Shown here piece after piece: positions 36,301-43,981 of a stretch of 59,866 nt of DNA. The position numbers and the translations under genes were made by a program. The notes under the pieces are model-generated. The model was given only the letters and a program-made list of their open reading frames with translations. It did no database searches and had not been told where the DNA came from. Position 1 is the first letter of the stretch, and each line of letters opens with the position of its first letter. This DNA is from Massilia aquatica (GTDB lineage: Bacteria > Pseudomonadota > Gammaproteobacteria > Burkholderiales > Burkholderiaceae_D), in assembly GCF_011682045.1 (NCBI RefSeq), contig NZ_VVIW01000035.1, forward strand, positions 1-59,866, written 5' to 3'.

Positions 36301-36896
36301 AACGTCGACGTCGGACATCTACGAGAACAATGCTGGGGCTGGCCAGAGCAGGCAGTATGGATATCGCGGAGGCCAGAAAGCAGCTTCTTTTTTATCTTCA
36401 AGCGAGCGACAAGTTCACCAACGACTTAGAGGAGCTTGCAAAGATTGCGCCACACCCTAAGGCGTGGAGTAAAATCGCTCGTGCTGTCGAGGCTCCGGCT
36501 GAAGTAGATGAACTTCATGGCGCTGCTGTTCGTGTCCTCGAAAGCTACCCTACGAATGCAGGGCTACTGTTCTTAAGTGCTGTAAGTCGTCGCAACCCGA
36601 CTGCCGTTGAGCGGGACCGCTCCAAAGAGGAATTTCAGGCTGCGTTAAAAGTCGTATTGGAGCAAGATTCGGCCGACGACGCGGCAGGTGCGGCAGAGGA
36701 GGCACTTGACTGCTGCACTGACTTTGATGAGGGTTTGGCCCATTTCTTAAAGGCCGTCTACGGTGCCTGGAGCTACAAGCACTTTGGAGCGCGTTTTGCG
36801 TTGTCACATGCCGGAAAAAGCATGGCTTCACGGATGAGCATAGTAAATGAGATGCTAATTGTGGCCAATCAAGAAATTCCAGAGCGACAAGTATAA
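33315..36896 (+). CDS. RecQ-type helicase with N-terminal DUF559-like nuclease domain, 1193 aa
   Basis: Residues about 225-270 match the DUF559/Vsr-like endonuclease core: [14 protein letters not shown], then [19 protein letters not shown] (E227, D229, Q232 and the R/K-rich helix). A RecQ helicase follows: [27 protein letters not shown] (motif I, about 466), [20 protein letters not shown] (motif II, about 570), [27 protein letters not shown] and [10 protein letters not shown] (motif VI). The last 380 residues are helical with no RQC zinc site or HRDC evident. It heads a three-gene operon with 36914 and 37752. The nuclease-helicase fusion in a defence island suggests DNA surveillance; the system is not one I recognise. 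Confidence 0.85.
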   Translation: [1193 protein letters not shown]

Positions 36897-36913
36897 ATTT
36901 AGGAGTAAGAGCA

Positions 36914-37669
36914 GTGGAAGAAGAATTGCAGGTGCTTATTGACGCGGCGGAGCAGCTTGAGGAAATCAAAAAAACATTAGCTCAGCAACAGAGTTACACG
37001 ACTAGATTAGGTGAGTTAACTAATTCGATTTCGCACGCTGCCGCTCATATTGCGAAGGTGCCAGGTGCGCTAAGCGTCATATATGGAAGTGCAGCAGCTG
37101 TCGAACAGCGCGTCAATGCCGTCGCTCTCAAAGTTGAGGAGCTGAAGAATCTAATTCCTGGCGTCATTGAGCGTATTGAGAGCTCGGACGTAGGGCGTTC
37201 TATTGAGATTCTTGTGACTGAAATTGCTGGCAGTAGAGATGACCTCAAGGATTTTCGAAAAGCGCTAGTCGAGGTTGAAAATATTTCAGACGGTTTTCGG
37301 GCCGCCAACGATACTGTATTCAATAAACTTTCAGCTGAAATCGCATTTCTAAAGTCTGGGCAAGAAAATGTGAACTCGGCAATTGGCTTGCTACGTTCGG
37401 AGCTAGTCTCAAAGCAAGACGCGTTAGCACAGTCCGTGGCCGAGTCAATGGCGACATTTGCGAACGAAAATGCTATGACGGTTAAATGTTTGGAAGCTAT
37501 TTCGAACGCGTTGAAAAGTTCAACGGTGCAACAAATGGAAGTTCTGAAGTTAATTCGCGACGATGTTCACGTGGCTAGAGAGAAAGATATGGTTAATCTC
37601 AAGCTCGATATGGAACAGCAACGAGTATTGATTGACGCTCTAGTTAAGAAAAAAGGATTCTCGTTTTAG
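36914..37669 (+). CDS. Coiled-coil protein in the RecQ operon, 251 aa
   Basis: GTG start 17 bases after the helicase gene, preceded by AGGAG. Almost entirely alpha-helical with heptads (LIDAAEQLEEIKKTLAQQQS, VEELKNLIPGVIERIES, LLRSELVSKQDALAQSVAES), so probably a long coiled coil of the kind seen in structural or sensor proteins. No enzyme motif and no membrane helix. It may hold the helicase and the zinc-ribbon protein together; that is inference. Confidence 0.7.
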   Translation: MEEELQVLIDAAEQLEEIKKTLAQQQSYTTRLGELTNSISHAAAHIAKVPGALSVIYGSAAAVEQRVNAVALKVEELKNLIPGVIERIESSDVGRSIEILVTEIAGSRDDLKDFRKALVEVENISDGFRAANDTVFNKLSAEIAFLKSGQENVNSAIGLLRSELVSKQDALAQSVAESMATFANENAMTVKCLEAISNALKSSTVQQMEVLKLIRDDVHVAREKDMVNLKLDMEQQRVLIDALVKKKGFSF

Positions 37670-37751
37670 GCCTGCGAGTCCGTAAATAACAGCGATGTTG
37701 CTGCGACCATTGCGCCCACTTTTCAGAATATACTAATTTATTCGGAGTTCT

Positions 37752-38753
37752 ATGCCATATATTGCATTAAATGAATGCGATGTCGAGGTTACTTCTTTCC
37801 AGTGCCTTGATGAATTTAAGCGAGAGGGGACTGAGTATCAAAGCTTCAGATGCGCATTCTGTGAGGTTCCCTACATTGCAAAGGCCATCTATAACGAAAC
37901 CAGTGTAGCCAAGGCTCCTCATTTCGCAGTCGCAAGAGGACGGAGCCATATTGGCGACTGCAATGGTGAAGTGTTGTTGGTTGTGGCGCCGGTCGAAGGG
38001 GGCGGCATTGGTGCAAAGGTGGTAAAACGCGAGCACGAGGTTCCTGAAGTGTTGGTCGTAAAGCCGCCAACGCGAAGTGTCGTATCTGGCCCTAAGGGCG
38101 GGCCTGCCACGCCCTTATCTGAAGCGGAAATCAAGCGGAGGAGAATGAATGCTGGAAAGAAATATGGCGTTTCGCGTTTCACGTCGAGTCTTCTCGCTTC
38201 CTTCATTGAAGCAAAAGCTCATTTAGTTAGTGCTGCGTTTGCGAAGGCGAAAGAACAAGGATTGACGGGAGCGAAGGAGAAAGCATTTTTGAATTCGTAC
38301 CTCGAAAAGTACCCACTACAACTTTTCGAGCAGAAACTGAACTACTCGACAGCGTTTTGGCGGGCAAACTACGTCCGCGCCGGCCAGGCGCCCCGCATTT
38401 TCCAGGCCACAAACGGGAATGTAATGATTTCGGCTCAAAATTTAACAATTAACTCAGCGTTTTTGCAAAGGAGCACAGCGAAATCGCCGAGTACCGTCGA
38501 AGCAACTGCGACGGCCTTGGAAACCAACGGAAAAAAAATTACAGTTGGTGCTACTGCTGTGGTGTTATTCGACCTATCTGGAGTGGACCGAGCCGAGTTA
38601 CCGCGCGCGCATAAAAGTCTTCTGAAAAAGTTGGCAGAGACCCAGGCAGCCGACCGTACAGTAAGTTGGAGTGCCTATGGGGTGATGACAGTCCGAGACG
38701 GGTTGAACTGTATCGAACTTCTATCGCTCGACCACCTGCACATCAAAACCTAA
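37752..38753 (+). CDS. Zinc-ribbon protein in the RecQ operon, 333 aa
   Basis: Paralogue of 12057-13016. N-terminal metal-ribbon elements: FRCAFCEVPYIAKA, KAPHFAVARG and HIGDCNGE. The central part has KRRRMNAGKKYGVSRFTSSL and YPLQLFEQKLNYSTAFWR; the end is LLSLDHLHIKT. CGGAG precedes the ATG. There are 82 bases between it and the coiled-coil gene, so it may also have its own promoter. Its 3' end overlaps the convergent gene at 38721-39314 by 33 bases. Probably binds nucleic acid; family unnamed. Confidence 0.65.
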   Translation: MPYIALNECDVEVTSFQCLDEFKREGTEYQSFRCAFCEVPYIAKAIYNETSVAKAPHFAVARGRSHIGDCNGEVLLVVAPVEGGGIGAKVVKREHEVPEVLVVKPPTRSVVSGPKGGPATPLSEAEIKRRRMNAGKKYGVSRFTSSLLASFIEAKAHLVSAAFAKAKEQGLTGAKEKAFLNSYLEKYPLQLFEQKLNYSTAFWRANYVRAGQAPRIFQATNGNVMISAQNLTINSAFLQRSTAKSPSTVEATATALETNGKKITVGATAVVLFDLSGVDRAELPRAHKSLLKKLAETQAADRTVSWSAYGVMTVRDGLNCIELLSLDHLHIKT

Positions 38754-39314
38754 GAGACGGAGGCTGGAAGGTACCGAGTCAAGCGCAAACTTAAGATTCG
38801 GAACTGTAATTTCCGTCGACAGTCCTCCAGTTTTAAGAGTTCGAAAGGGCAGCAGAGCAAATTCGAGTGAATCCGACGTGTCGATGAACAGCTCGACAAA
38901 TGTCGTTGATGTTTTTTGGTGGGTTAGAAGTAGACAGTCACTACCGTCGTCCAATTTGTTGGTGGAAAGGACGAGGGCGCAACGGTCGATATTCCTCAGA
39001 GCCATCTTCAACCACTGGTGTACATCGTCGTGCTTTGCTTGCAGTAAATCGAGTTGTCCTACGAGGGCGCGTAGTTTAGTCGACCCATAAGTCTCGTCGC
39101 TGTAGAACACGAGACTGTATTCGGCCAATACAAGCCGCCAAGGATACCCGTCCATGGAGTATTCCGACGTCGACGTGAAGTTGAAGCGTGAACAAAGGGC
39201 TACGGGACGAGGGAATCCCTCCTGTATTTGTGAAATTGCCTCTGCCTGGGTGCGTGGAAAGAACGAGAGCGGTATTATTTCCCCGGATGATGCTTGCAGA
39301 ATGTGGTTCATCAT
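38721..39314 (-). CDS. Hypothetical protein, 197 aa, convergent with RecQ operon
   Basis: Starts at ATG 39314 with GGAG 9 bases upstream (MMNHILQASSGEIIPLSFFP). Soluble, mixed alpha/beta, with ATEYSMDG-like SEYSMDGYPWRLVLAEYSLV and a C-terminus LRLLGFDVQVVER. No domain recognised. It overlaps the end of the zinc-ribbon gene by 33 bases, an unusually deep convergent overlap that suggests antisense coupling or recent joining. Confidence 0.6.
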   Translation of the reverse strand: MMNHILQASSGEIIPLSFFPRTQAEAISQIQEGFPRPVALCSRFNFTSTSEYSMDGYPWRLVLAEYSLVFYSDETYGSTKLRALVGQLDLLQAKHDDVHQWLKMALRNIDRCALVLSTNKLDDGSDCLLLTHQKTSTTFVELFIDTSDSLEFALLPFRTLKTGGLSTEITVPNLKFALDSVPSSLRLLGFDVQVVER

Positions 39315-39477
39315 GTGGTTTGTTCTCCAAACCGCAGTCTAGGTACTAGCGCAAGCGCTAGCGTGTTGTTGACCTGAACTAGCTTTTTGATGGCCGTTCG
39401 GGTGCTTAATGTTCATCCGTGCAGGCGCTTCTGTTGCATCAATCGGGACTTCACTGTGCCACGGTGCGTATTCCACG

Positions 39478-39558
39478 CAAACTGGACACCTGTTCCGCCG
39501 TAAACTGGACAGTCATTGCAGCGCAAACTGGACACCTGTTCCATGCCAAACTGGACAC
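39478..39558. repeat. IS21 terminal repeats, four copies with 23-bp period
   Basis: AAACTGGACA starts at 39478, 39501, 39524 and 39547, exactly 23 bases apart, two of them continuing CCTGTTCC. Such regularly spaced repeats at the ends of IS21-family elements are transposase (IstA) binding sites. Confidence 0.75.
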
Positions 39559-39592
39559 CTTAGGCGTGACGGCGCGGGGTGGAGGTGTGGTT

Positions 39593-40344
39593 TTACTCCG
39601 GACTGGCCGAGCTTGTCAAATTTGCCCGCTTTTTCCGCAGCGAATCTCCCTTCAAGTTGAGCTGATGGGCGTTGTGGACCAGGCGGTCGAGGATGGCGTC
39701 GGCCAGGGTGGTGTCGCCGATGGCGGCGTGCCAATGTTCAATCGGAAGCTGGCTGGTGACGATGGTCGAACCGCTGCCGTGACGGTCGTCGAGCACTTCC
39801 AGCAGGTCGCGCCGGTGCGCGTCGTCGAGCACGGCGAGCCCCCAATCGTCAATCACGAGCACGTCTATTTTGGCCAGTTGCTTGAGCAGCTTCATGTAGC
39901 GGCCATCGGCGCGGCCAATGGCCAACTCGTCAAGCATGCGCGGCAGGCGTACGTAATAAGCACTGCGACCCATGCGGCAAGCCTGGTGCGCCAGCGCGCA
40001 GGCCAGCAGGTCTTGCCCATGCCGGTTGGGCCGGTGAGCAGCACGTTCTGCTTTTCCTTGAGCCACAGGCCGGCGAGCAGCCGTTGAAACAGCGCCTTGT
40101 CGAGCCCGCGCGCATGGCGGTAGTCGGTGTCTTCGGCGGCCGTGTTGGGTTTGAGCTTGGCACGCTGCAGGCGCAACGCCAGCGCCTTGCTATCGCGCTC
40201 GCTCACTTCGTGCTCGACCAGCAGGCCAAGCAGTTCTTCGAAACCAAGGTGGTCCAGGTCTAGCGCGCTTTGCTCAGCGAGGGCGCGTGCCATGCCAAAC
40301 AGCTTCAGGCGGGTCAGTTTGTCGTAGGTCGGGTGGTTCAGCAT
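39593..40344 (-). pseudogene. istB: IstB transposition ATPase, single-base frameshift
   Basis: AAA+ helper ATPase of IS21 transposition. The first frame gives MLNHPTYDKLTRLKLFGMAR to [11 protein letters not shown] (Walker A); the second resumes [20 protein letters not shown] and [14 protein letters not shown] (Walker B) to the stop at 39593. One missing base just after the Walker A threonine, near 40012, explains the break: with it restored the ORF is 250 codons, the usual IstB length. Confidence 0.85.
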
Positions 40345-40366
40345 CGGTCATCCTTTCATGCGCGAT

Positions 40367-40421
40367 GCGCCGCCGGCTGGCGGCGCACCACGATATCGAT
40401 ATAAACGGTATATACCGTTTA
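40367..40421. repeat. Two palindromes between istA and istB remnants
   Basis: GCGCCGCC-GGCT-GGCGGCGC (40367-40386) is a perfect hairpin and TAAACGGTATATACCGTTTA (40402-40421) is a 20-bp perfect palindrome. They fill the 85-base gap between the end of istA and the start of istB. They may regulate istB or be a target where the element was rearranged. Confidence 0.5.
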
Positions 40422-40428
40422 CTTTGTT

Positions 40429-40600
40429 TTAGTGAATCTGGCTCGATTGGTAGTAGGCCGCGCCACGCATGTTCTCGTGCTCGGGCAGGTCGAGCGTGCG
40501 CTGCGCGTCCCTGCGCGGAGGCGGGTTGAGCGTACGCCGCGTTTCTTGCGGCGGCAGGTTGTTCGCCGCAGCGACAGGGCACGCAGACAACTGAGGGACA
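40429..40600 (-). pseudogene. istA: C-terminal remnant of IstA transposase
   Basis: The frame ends NLPPQETRRTLNPPPRRDAQ, RTLDLPEHENMRGAAYYQ, the type of HxNxRGxxYY ending seen in IS21-family IstA proteins, and lies directly upstream of istB in the right order. Everything before about residue -60 is missing; the sequence further upstream in the same frame does not look like IstA. Confidence 0.6.
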
Positions 40601-41180
40601 CTTGATGCGGATGTGGCCACTTGCCTGGTATTTACTTGACCAGCCGCGGCCAGTGCGGTGTCGGCGCTTTCCCCCATGGCCACCAGGCAGCTCCTGATTG
40701 GGTATTGACCCGCCGCTAACTGCGGCGCTACCATCAGAAACGCCATCCTTGCAGCATTTGACGCAGCTACATAGTCACGCAACTATCTACGTAGTTGATT
40801 CATTGACATGAGAAATCGAGCCTTGGCCGTTAATGGCGCGACTGCAGGTGAGAGATAACGCTATTACAAACCTTGTAATCACTTTCCACAACGAGCAGGT
40901 TTTTGTTGCAAATTAGAATGTGTGAAAACTGAGTCCAAAATACATTCATAGACAAATTTTCGTGCAGAGAAATCATCTATCGCTTTGTATCGTTCTGAGC
41001 ATTGGGCTATGAGCATTTGGTTTTGTAAGGTATCATACCTCCGATTCGATGCTTTTTGAAAATTAAAGTATCTTTTATGAAATAAATATATAAATTTTAG
41101 CGGCCTATTTTCGCTGAGCCTTTACGTAGGCATCCTTTAAGAATCACTATCGCGCATGGCCAGAAGCGTGGCGGTATAAA
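40601..41180. other. AT-rich gap upstream of Zorya
   Basis: No gene seen. From about 40860 the sequence becomes strongly AT-rich, ending in a run around 41050-41100 (TTGAAA at 41056, then ATAAATATATAAAT), which probably holds the zorA promoter although the -35/-10 spacing is not convincing. Confidence 0.45.
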
Positions 41181-43268
41181 TTGGACATTGTCCCGAGATT
41201 TATCGTGAGTATCCAAAAAATCGTTGCAAATACACCCTCGTCTGTACTTATTTCGGGCGCCTTTATCGCGATTCTAATTGTCGCCTTTATTGGCGTTTTC
41301 TTGATACCAGGGATATTGCATTTGGCACGGCTGCGAAAAATCAAGAAGCGTGTAGCCAAGTTCACTGAAGTCGACGTCGTCGCCCAGTTTGCAGCAGTGT
41401 TCTCGATGGACCATCGACTGGCACATCTTTGGACCGAGTTTCGCGAATCCTTGCATGACCAAGAAGAAGAGCGCGATGGACAGATGGTGGTCGTAAAGTC
41501 GCGTTCTACGGTACCCGCAGAAATGTACTTCAGTGAGCATGCCGTCGTGGATGGGCGTTTGAGAACGGAGTTCTTCAAACATCTTCCGGGGATTTTTACT
41601 GGTATTGGTATCATCGGAACGTTCAGCGGCCTCATCAAAGGATTGGAAGCATTCAAGGTTAGTGAGAACGCTGCAATTGTCCGCGCCGGCCTAGAGTCCC
41701 TGATGCATACAGTTGGCGAGGCCTTTATAATTTCCGGCGCAGCAATTTTTTTTGCCATGCTAGTTACGCTTCTCGAAAAGCTCTTACTGGCAGCACTGTA
41801 TGAGCAAACTGAGGATATTGTCCGAGCAATCGATGCGCACTTCGAATCGGGTGCGGGCGAAGAATATCTATCGCGCCTAGTGAAGGCTTCTGAAGATTCG
41901 GCCAGTCAAGCGAAGATTCTGAAAGACGCTCTGGTTAAGGATATGAGTCAGCTGCTTCGAGAGCTGACGGCCTCGCAAATTGCCGCTGCGAAGGAGCAGC
42001 AGGAGGCGCTTGCCAGCCGTTTGGATAGTACAGCGAAGGAGCAAGCGGAGCTTGCCAGGCAGGATAACCAAGCTCTCGGCGGCACCATTGCGGACAGCAT
42101 CAGGCAAAGTTTGGAAGGGCCGATGAAGGATATCGCCGAGACCGTTAAGGCCGCCAGTGGTGACCAAAGCTCAAATGCGTCTCGAATGCTTCAGGTCGTC
42201 ATGTCCAGCTTTAGCCAGCGGCTTAACGACCTCTTCGGTGGGCAGATTTCGGGCCTTAGCGACCTCAATCAACAGACAGCACGGAGCATGCAGGACGCTG
42301 TGACGACACTGCAGACACTTGTCTCGAATATAGAAGATTCGAGTCGCCGGTCAACTGACACAATGGCCGAACGGATGGCAGACGCCATCGAGAAAATGGA
42401 AGCGCGCCAGGAGTCCATAAACGCAACTTCAAGTGAGTTCATTGACCAGATTCGACAACTTGTGTCGACGTCGCAGACTGAGACAAGCAACAAACTTCAG
42501 TCGACGCTGGAGACGATGGGCTCGCAGGTGGAGACGATGCTGGGCAAGCTCAATGATTCGCAGAAGCAGGTATTCGACAGCAACCAGGTACGAGAGCAGG
42601 CGATGTCCGACCGCTCCAGCCAAGTTGTTAGTGCCATGTCCGAATCGGTCGAGTCTGTGGTCATGGAGCTGAACGCTGCCATCAGCGAAATAGCAAGGAG
42701 CGTATCGTCGCTCACCCAAGTGACGTCGACGTCGGTCGAAAAAATGTATGCAGGTGCTGAAAAACTGGGGTCCGCCTCGCGAGATTTTGCTTCAGCAGGC
42801 GACCGCGTTTCTGGGGTCATGGGGCAAGCTGCTACGGTGTCTGCAAAATTTTCCGAGACCTCGGGCGCCCTCACAAGCGGCGCGTCGGCAATTCAAGAGC
42901 TGCTCCGGGACTACAGCTCGCAGCGTGCTGCCGTGGCCACCTTGGTTACCGAATTGCGTACCACGGTCGAGTCCGCGCGAAGAGAGGCCAGCCTTACCAG
43001 CGATATACTCGCTCGTATAGAGGGCTCTGCACAGAAACTTGGGACTGCTCAGAAACAAGCCGACGAGTACTTAGCTGGCGTTAGCGAGGTCTTGGGCAAT
43101 GCGCATACGACCTTCGCCACCGAGGTCAAGCGGACATTGGACAAGGCAAACAATGAGTTCCACACCAAGCTTAGTTCGGCCGTCGGATTGCTCTCGTCCG
43201 CCGTTTCCGAATTAGAGGTCACGCTGGCGTCCATGGGTACAATGGCGCCCGTTAGGAAATCCGCATGA
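41181..43268 (+). CDS. zorA: Zorya ZorA, MotA-like channel subunit, 695 aa
   Basis: Inner-membrane motor subunit of Zorya. Membrane helices are visible near residues 15-50 (SGAFIAILIVAFIGVFLIPG), 136-155 (GIFTGIGIIGTFSGLIKGL) and 181-206 (FIISGAAIFFAMLVTLLEKL), as in MotA. From about 210 to the end the protein is one long polar helix with MCP-like heptads, corresponding to the cytoplasmic tail through which ZorA is thought to signal to the effectors. The longest frame starts at TTG 41181; GTG 41205 is an alternative. Overlaps zorB by ATGA. Confidence 0.92.
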   Translation: MDIVPRFIVSIQKIVANTPSSVLISGAFIAILIVAFIGVFLIPGILHLARLRKIKKRVAKFTEVDVVAQFAAVFSMDHRLAHLWTEFRESLHDQEEERDGQMVVVKSRSTVPAEMYFSEHAVVDGRLRTEFFKHLPGIFTGIGIIGTFSGLIKGLEAFKVSENAAIVRAGLESLMHTVGEAFIISGAAIFFAMLVTLLEKLLLAALYEQTEDIVRAIDAHFESGAGEEYLSRLVKASEDSASQAKILKDALVKDMSQLLRELTASQIAAAKEQQEALASRLDSTAKEQAELARQDNQALGGTIADSIRQSLEGPMKDIAETVKAASGDQSSNASRMLQVVMSSFSQRLNDLFGGQISGLSDLNQQTARSMQDAVTTLQTLVSNIEDSSRRSTDTMAERMADAIEKMEARQESINATSSEFIDQIRQLVSTSQTETSNKLQSTLETMGSQVETMLGKLNDSQKQVFDSNQVREQAMSDRSSQVVSAMSESVESVVMELNAAISEIARSVSSLTQVTSTSVEKMYAGAEKLGSASRDFASAGDRVSGVMGQAATVSAKFSETSGALTSGASAIQELLRDYSSQRAAVATLVTELRTTVESARREASLTSDILARIEGSAQKLGTAQKQADEYLAGVSEVLGNAHTTFATEVKRTLDKANNEFHTKLSSAVGLLSSAVSELEVTLASMGTMAPVRKSA

Positions 43269-43981
43269 CTGGTCCCCGGATATACCTGAAACGTGGCGGA
43301 AAGGACGAGGCAGAAAAGCCATTTTGGATTTCGTTCGCCGACTTGATGACAGCATTGATGGTGTTGTTCTTGGTTGTGATGGGCGTCGCTTTACTAGCTG
43401 TCACAAAGAACGTCACGGAACGAGAAAAAAAGGAAGCGCAGCATCGAAAGGAAATCGAAATAATCCTGGACCGATTTGAGGCAGCTGCCAAGCGACACGA
43501 AGAGGACGGAATCAAGATAGACCGCCAACGTCAGGTTATCGACTTTGGACAACGGGCGCTCTTCGCATTTGGAAGGTCAAATCTTGAAAAGAGCCAGGAA
43601 GAAGTGCTCCGCAGATTCGTCCCTGAAATCTTAAAGCTTTCCAATGATGAGCTTGGAAAAAGGGTGTTGAAGCGACTTGTTGTTGAGGGCTACACGGACA
43701 AAAAGGGGACATACCTCAGTAACCTGAACCTTAGTTTGCAACGGAGCCAGCGGGTTCTCTGTTCAATGTTCGCTTTGAAGGGTAGCACTCTGCTCTCGGA
43801 TTCGGAGAAGGAGCAGGTGAGGAGCTTGTTCCTGGTAGGGGGCTACTCATTCAATGCCGCGAAGGACAAGGACGAGGAAAGTCGCCGCGTTGAAATGCGC
43901 CTGGAATTCCTCGGGGTCGACGAACGCAGGCAGGAAGTTTCGCAGCTGCCCGGAAATTTCGGCGAGTGCGCCCTCATATGA
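43265..43981 (+). CDS. zorB: Zorya ZorB, MotB/OmpA-like stator subunit, 238 aa
   Basis: Single membrane helix near the N-terminus, FWISFADLMTALMVLFLVVM, with D26 as the probable ion-binding aspartate, followed by a helical linker and a C-terminal OmpA-like peptidoglycan-binding domain (VVEGYTDKKGTYLSNLNLSL, QRSQRVLCSMF). With ZorA it forms a proton-driven motor anchored to the cell wall. Overlaps zorA and zorC by ATGA. Confidence 0.92.
   Translation: MTGPRIYLKRGGKDEAEKPFWISFADLMTALMVLFLVVMGVALLAVTKNVTEREKKEAQHRKEIEIILDRFEAAAKRHEEDGIKIDRQRQVIDFGQRALFAFGRSNLEKSQEEVLRRFVPEILKLSNDELGKRVLKRLVVEGYTDKKGTYLSNLNLSLQRSQRVLCSMFALKGSTLLSDSEKEQVRSLFLVGGYSFNAAKDKDEESRRVEMRLEFLGVDERRQEVSQLPGNFGECALI

Larger units (their letters stand above)
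39466..40600 (-). mobile_element. Truncated IS21-family element
   Basis: Contains the end of istA, a frameshifted istB and one multi-repeat terminus at 39478-39558. The left part of istA and the other terminus are absent, so it cannot move by itself. A matching terminus in the same orientation lies at 57628-57690, and the Zorya/exonuclease block sits between them. Confidence 0.75.

Noticed and set aside
39478-39558. CRISPR-like or regulatory tandem repeats
   Set aside because: Position next to istB and the exact 23-bp period identify IS21 terminal repeats.
40429-40782. Intact 117-aa gene
   Set aside because: Only the last third looks real and matches an IstA C-terminus; the rest is not coding-like.
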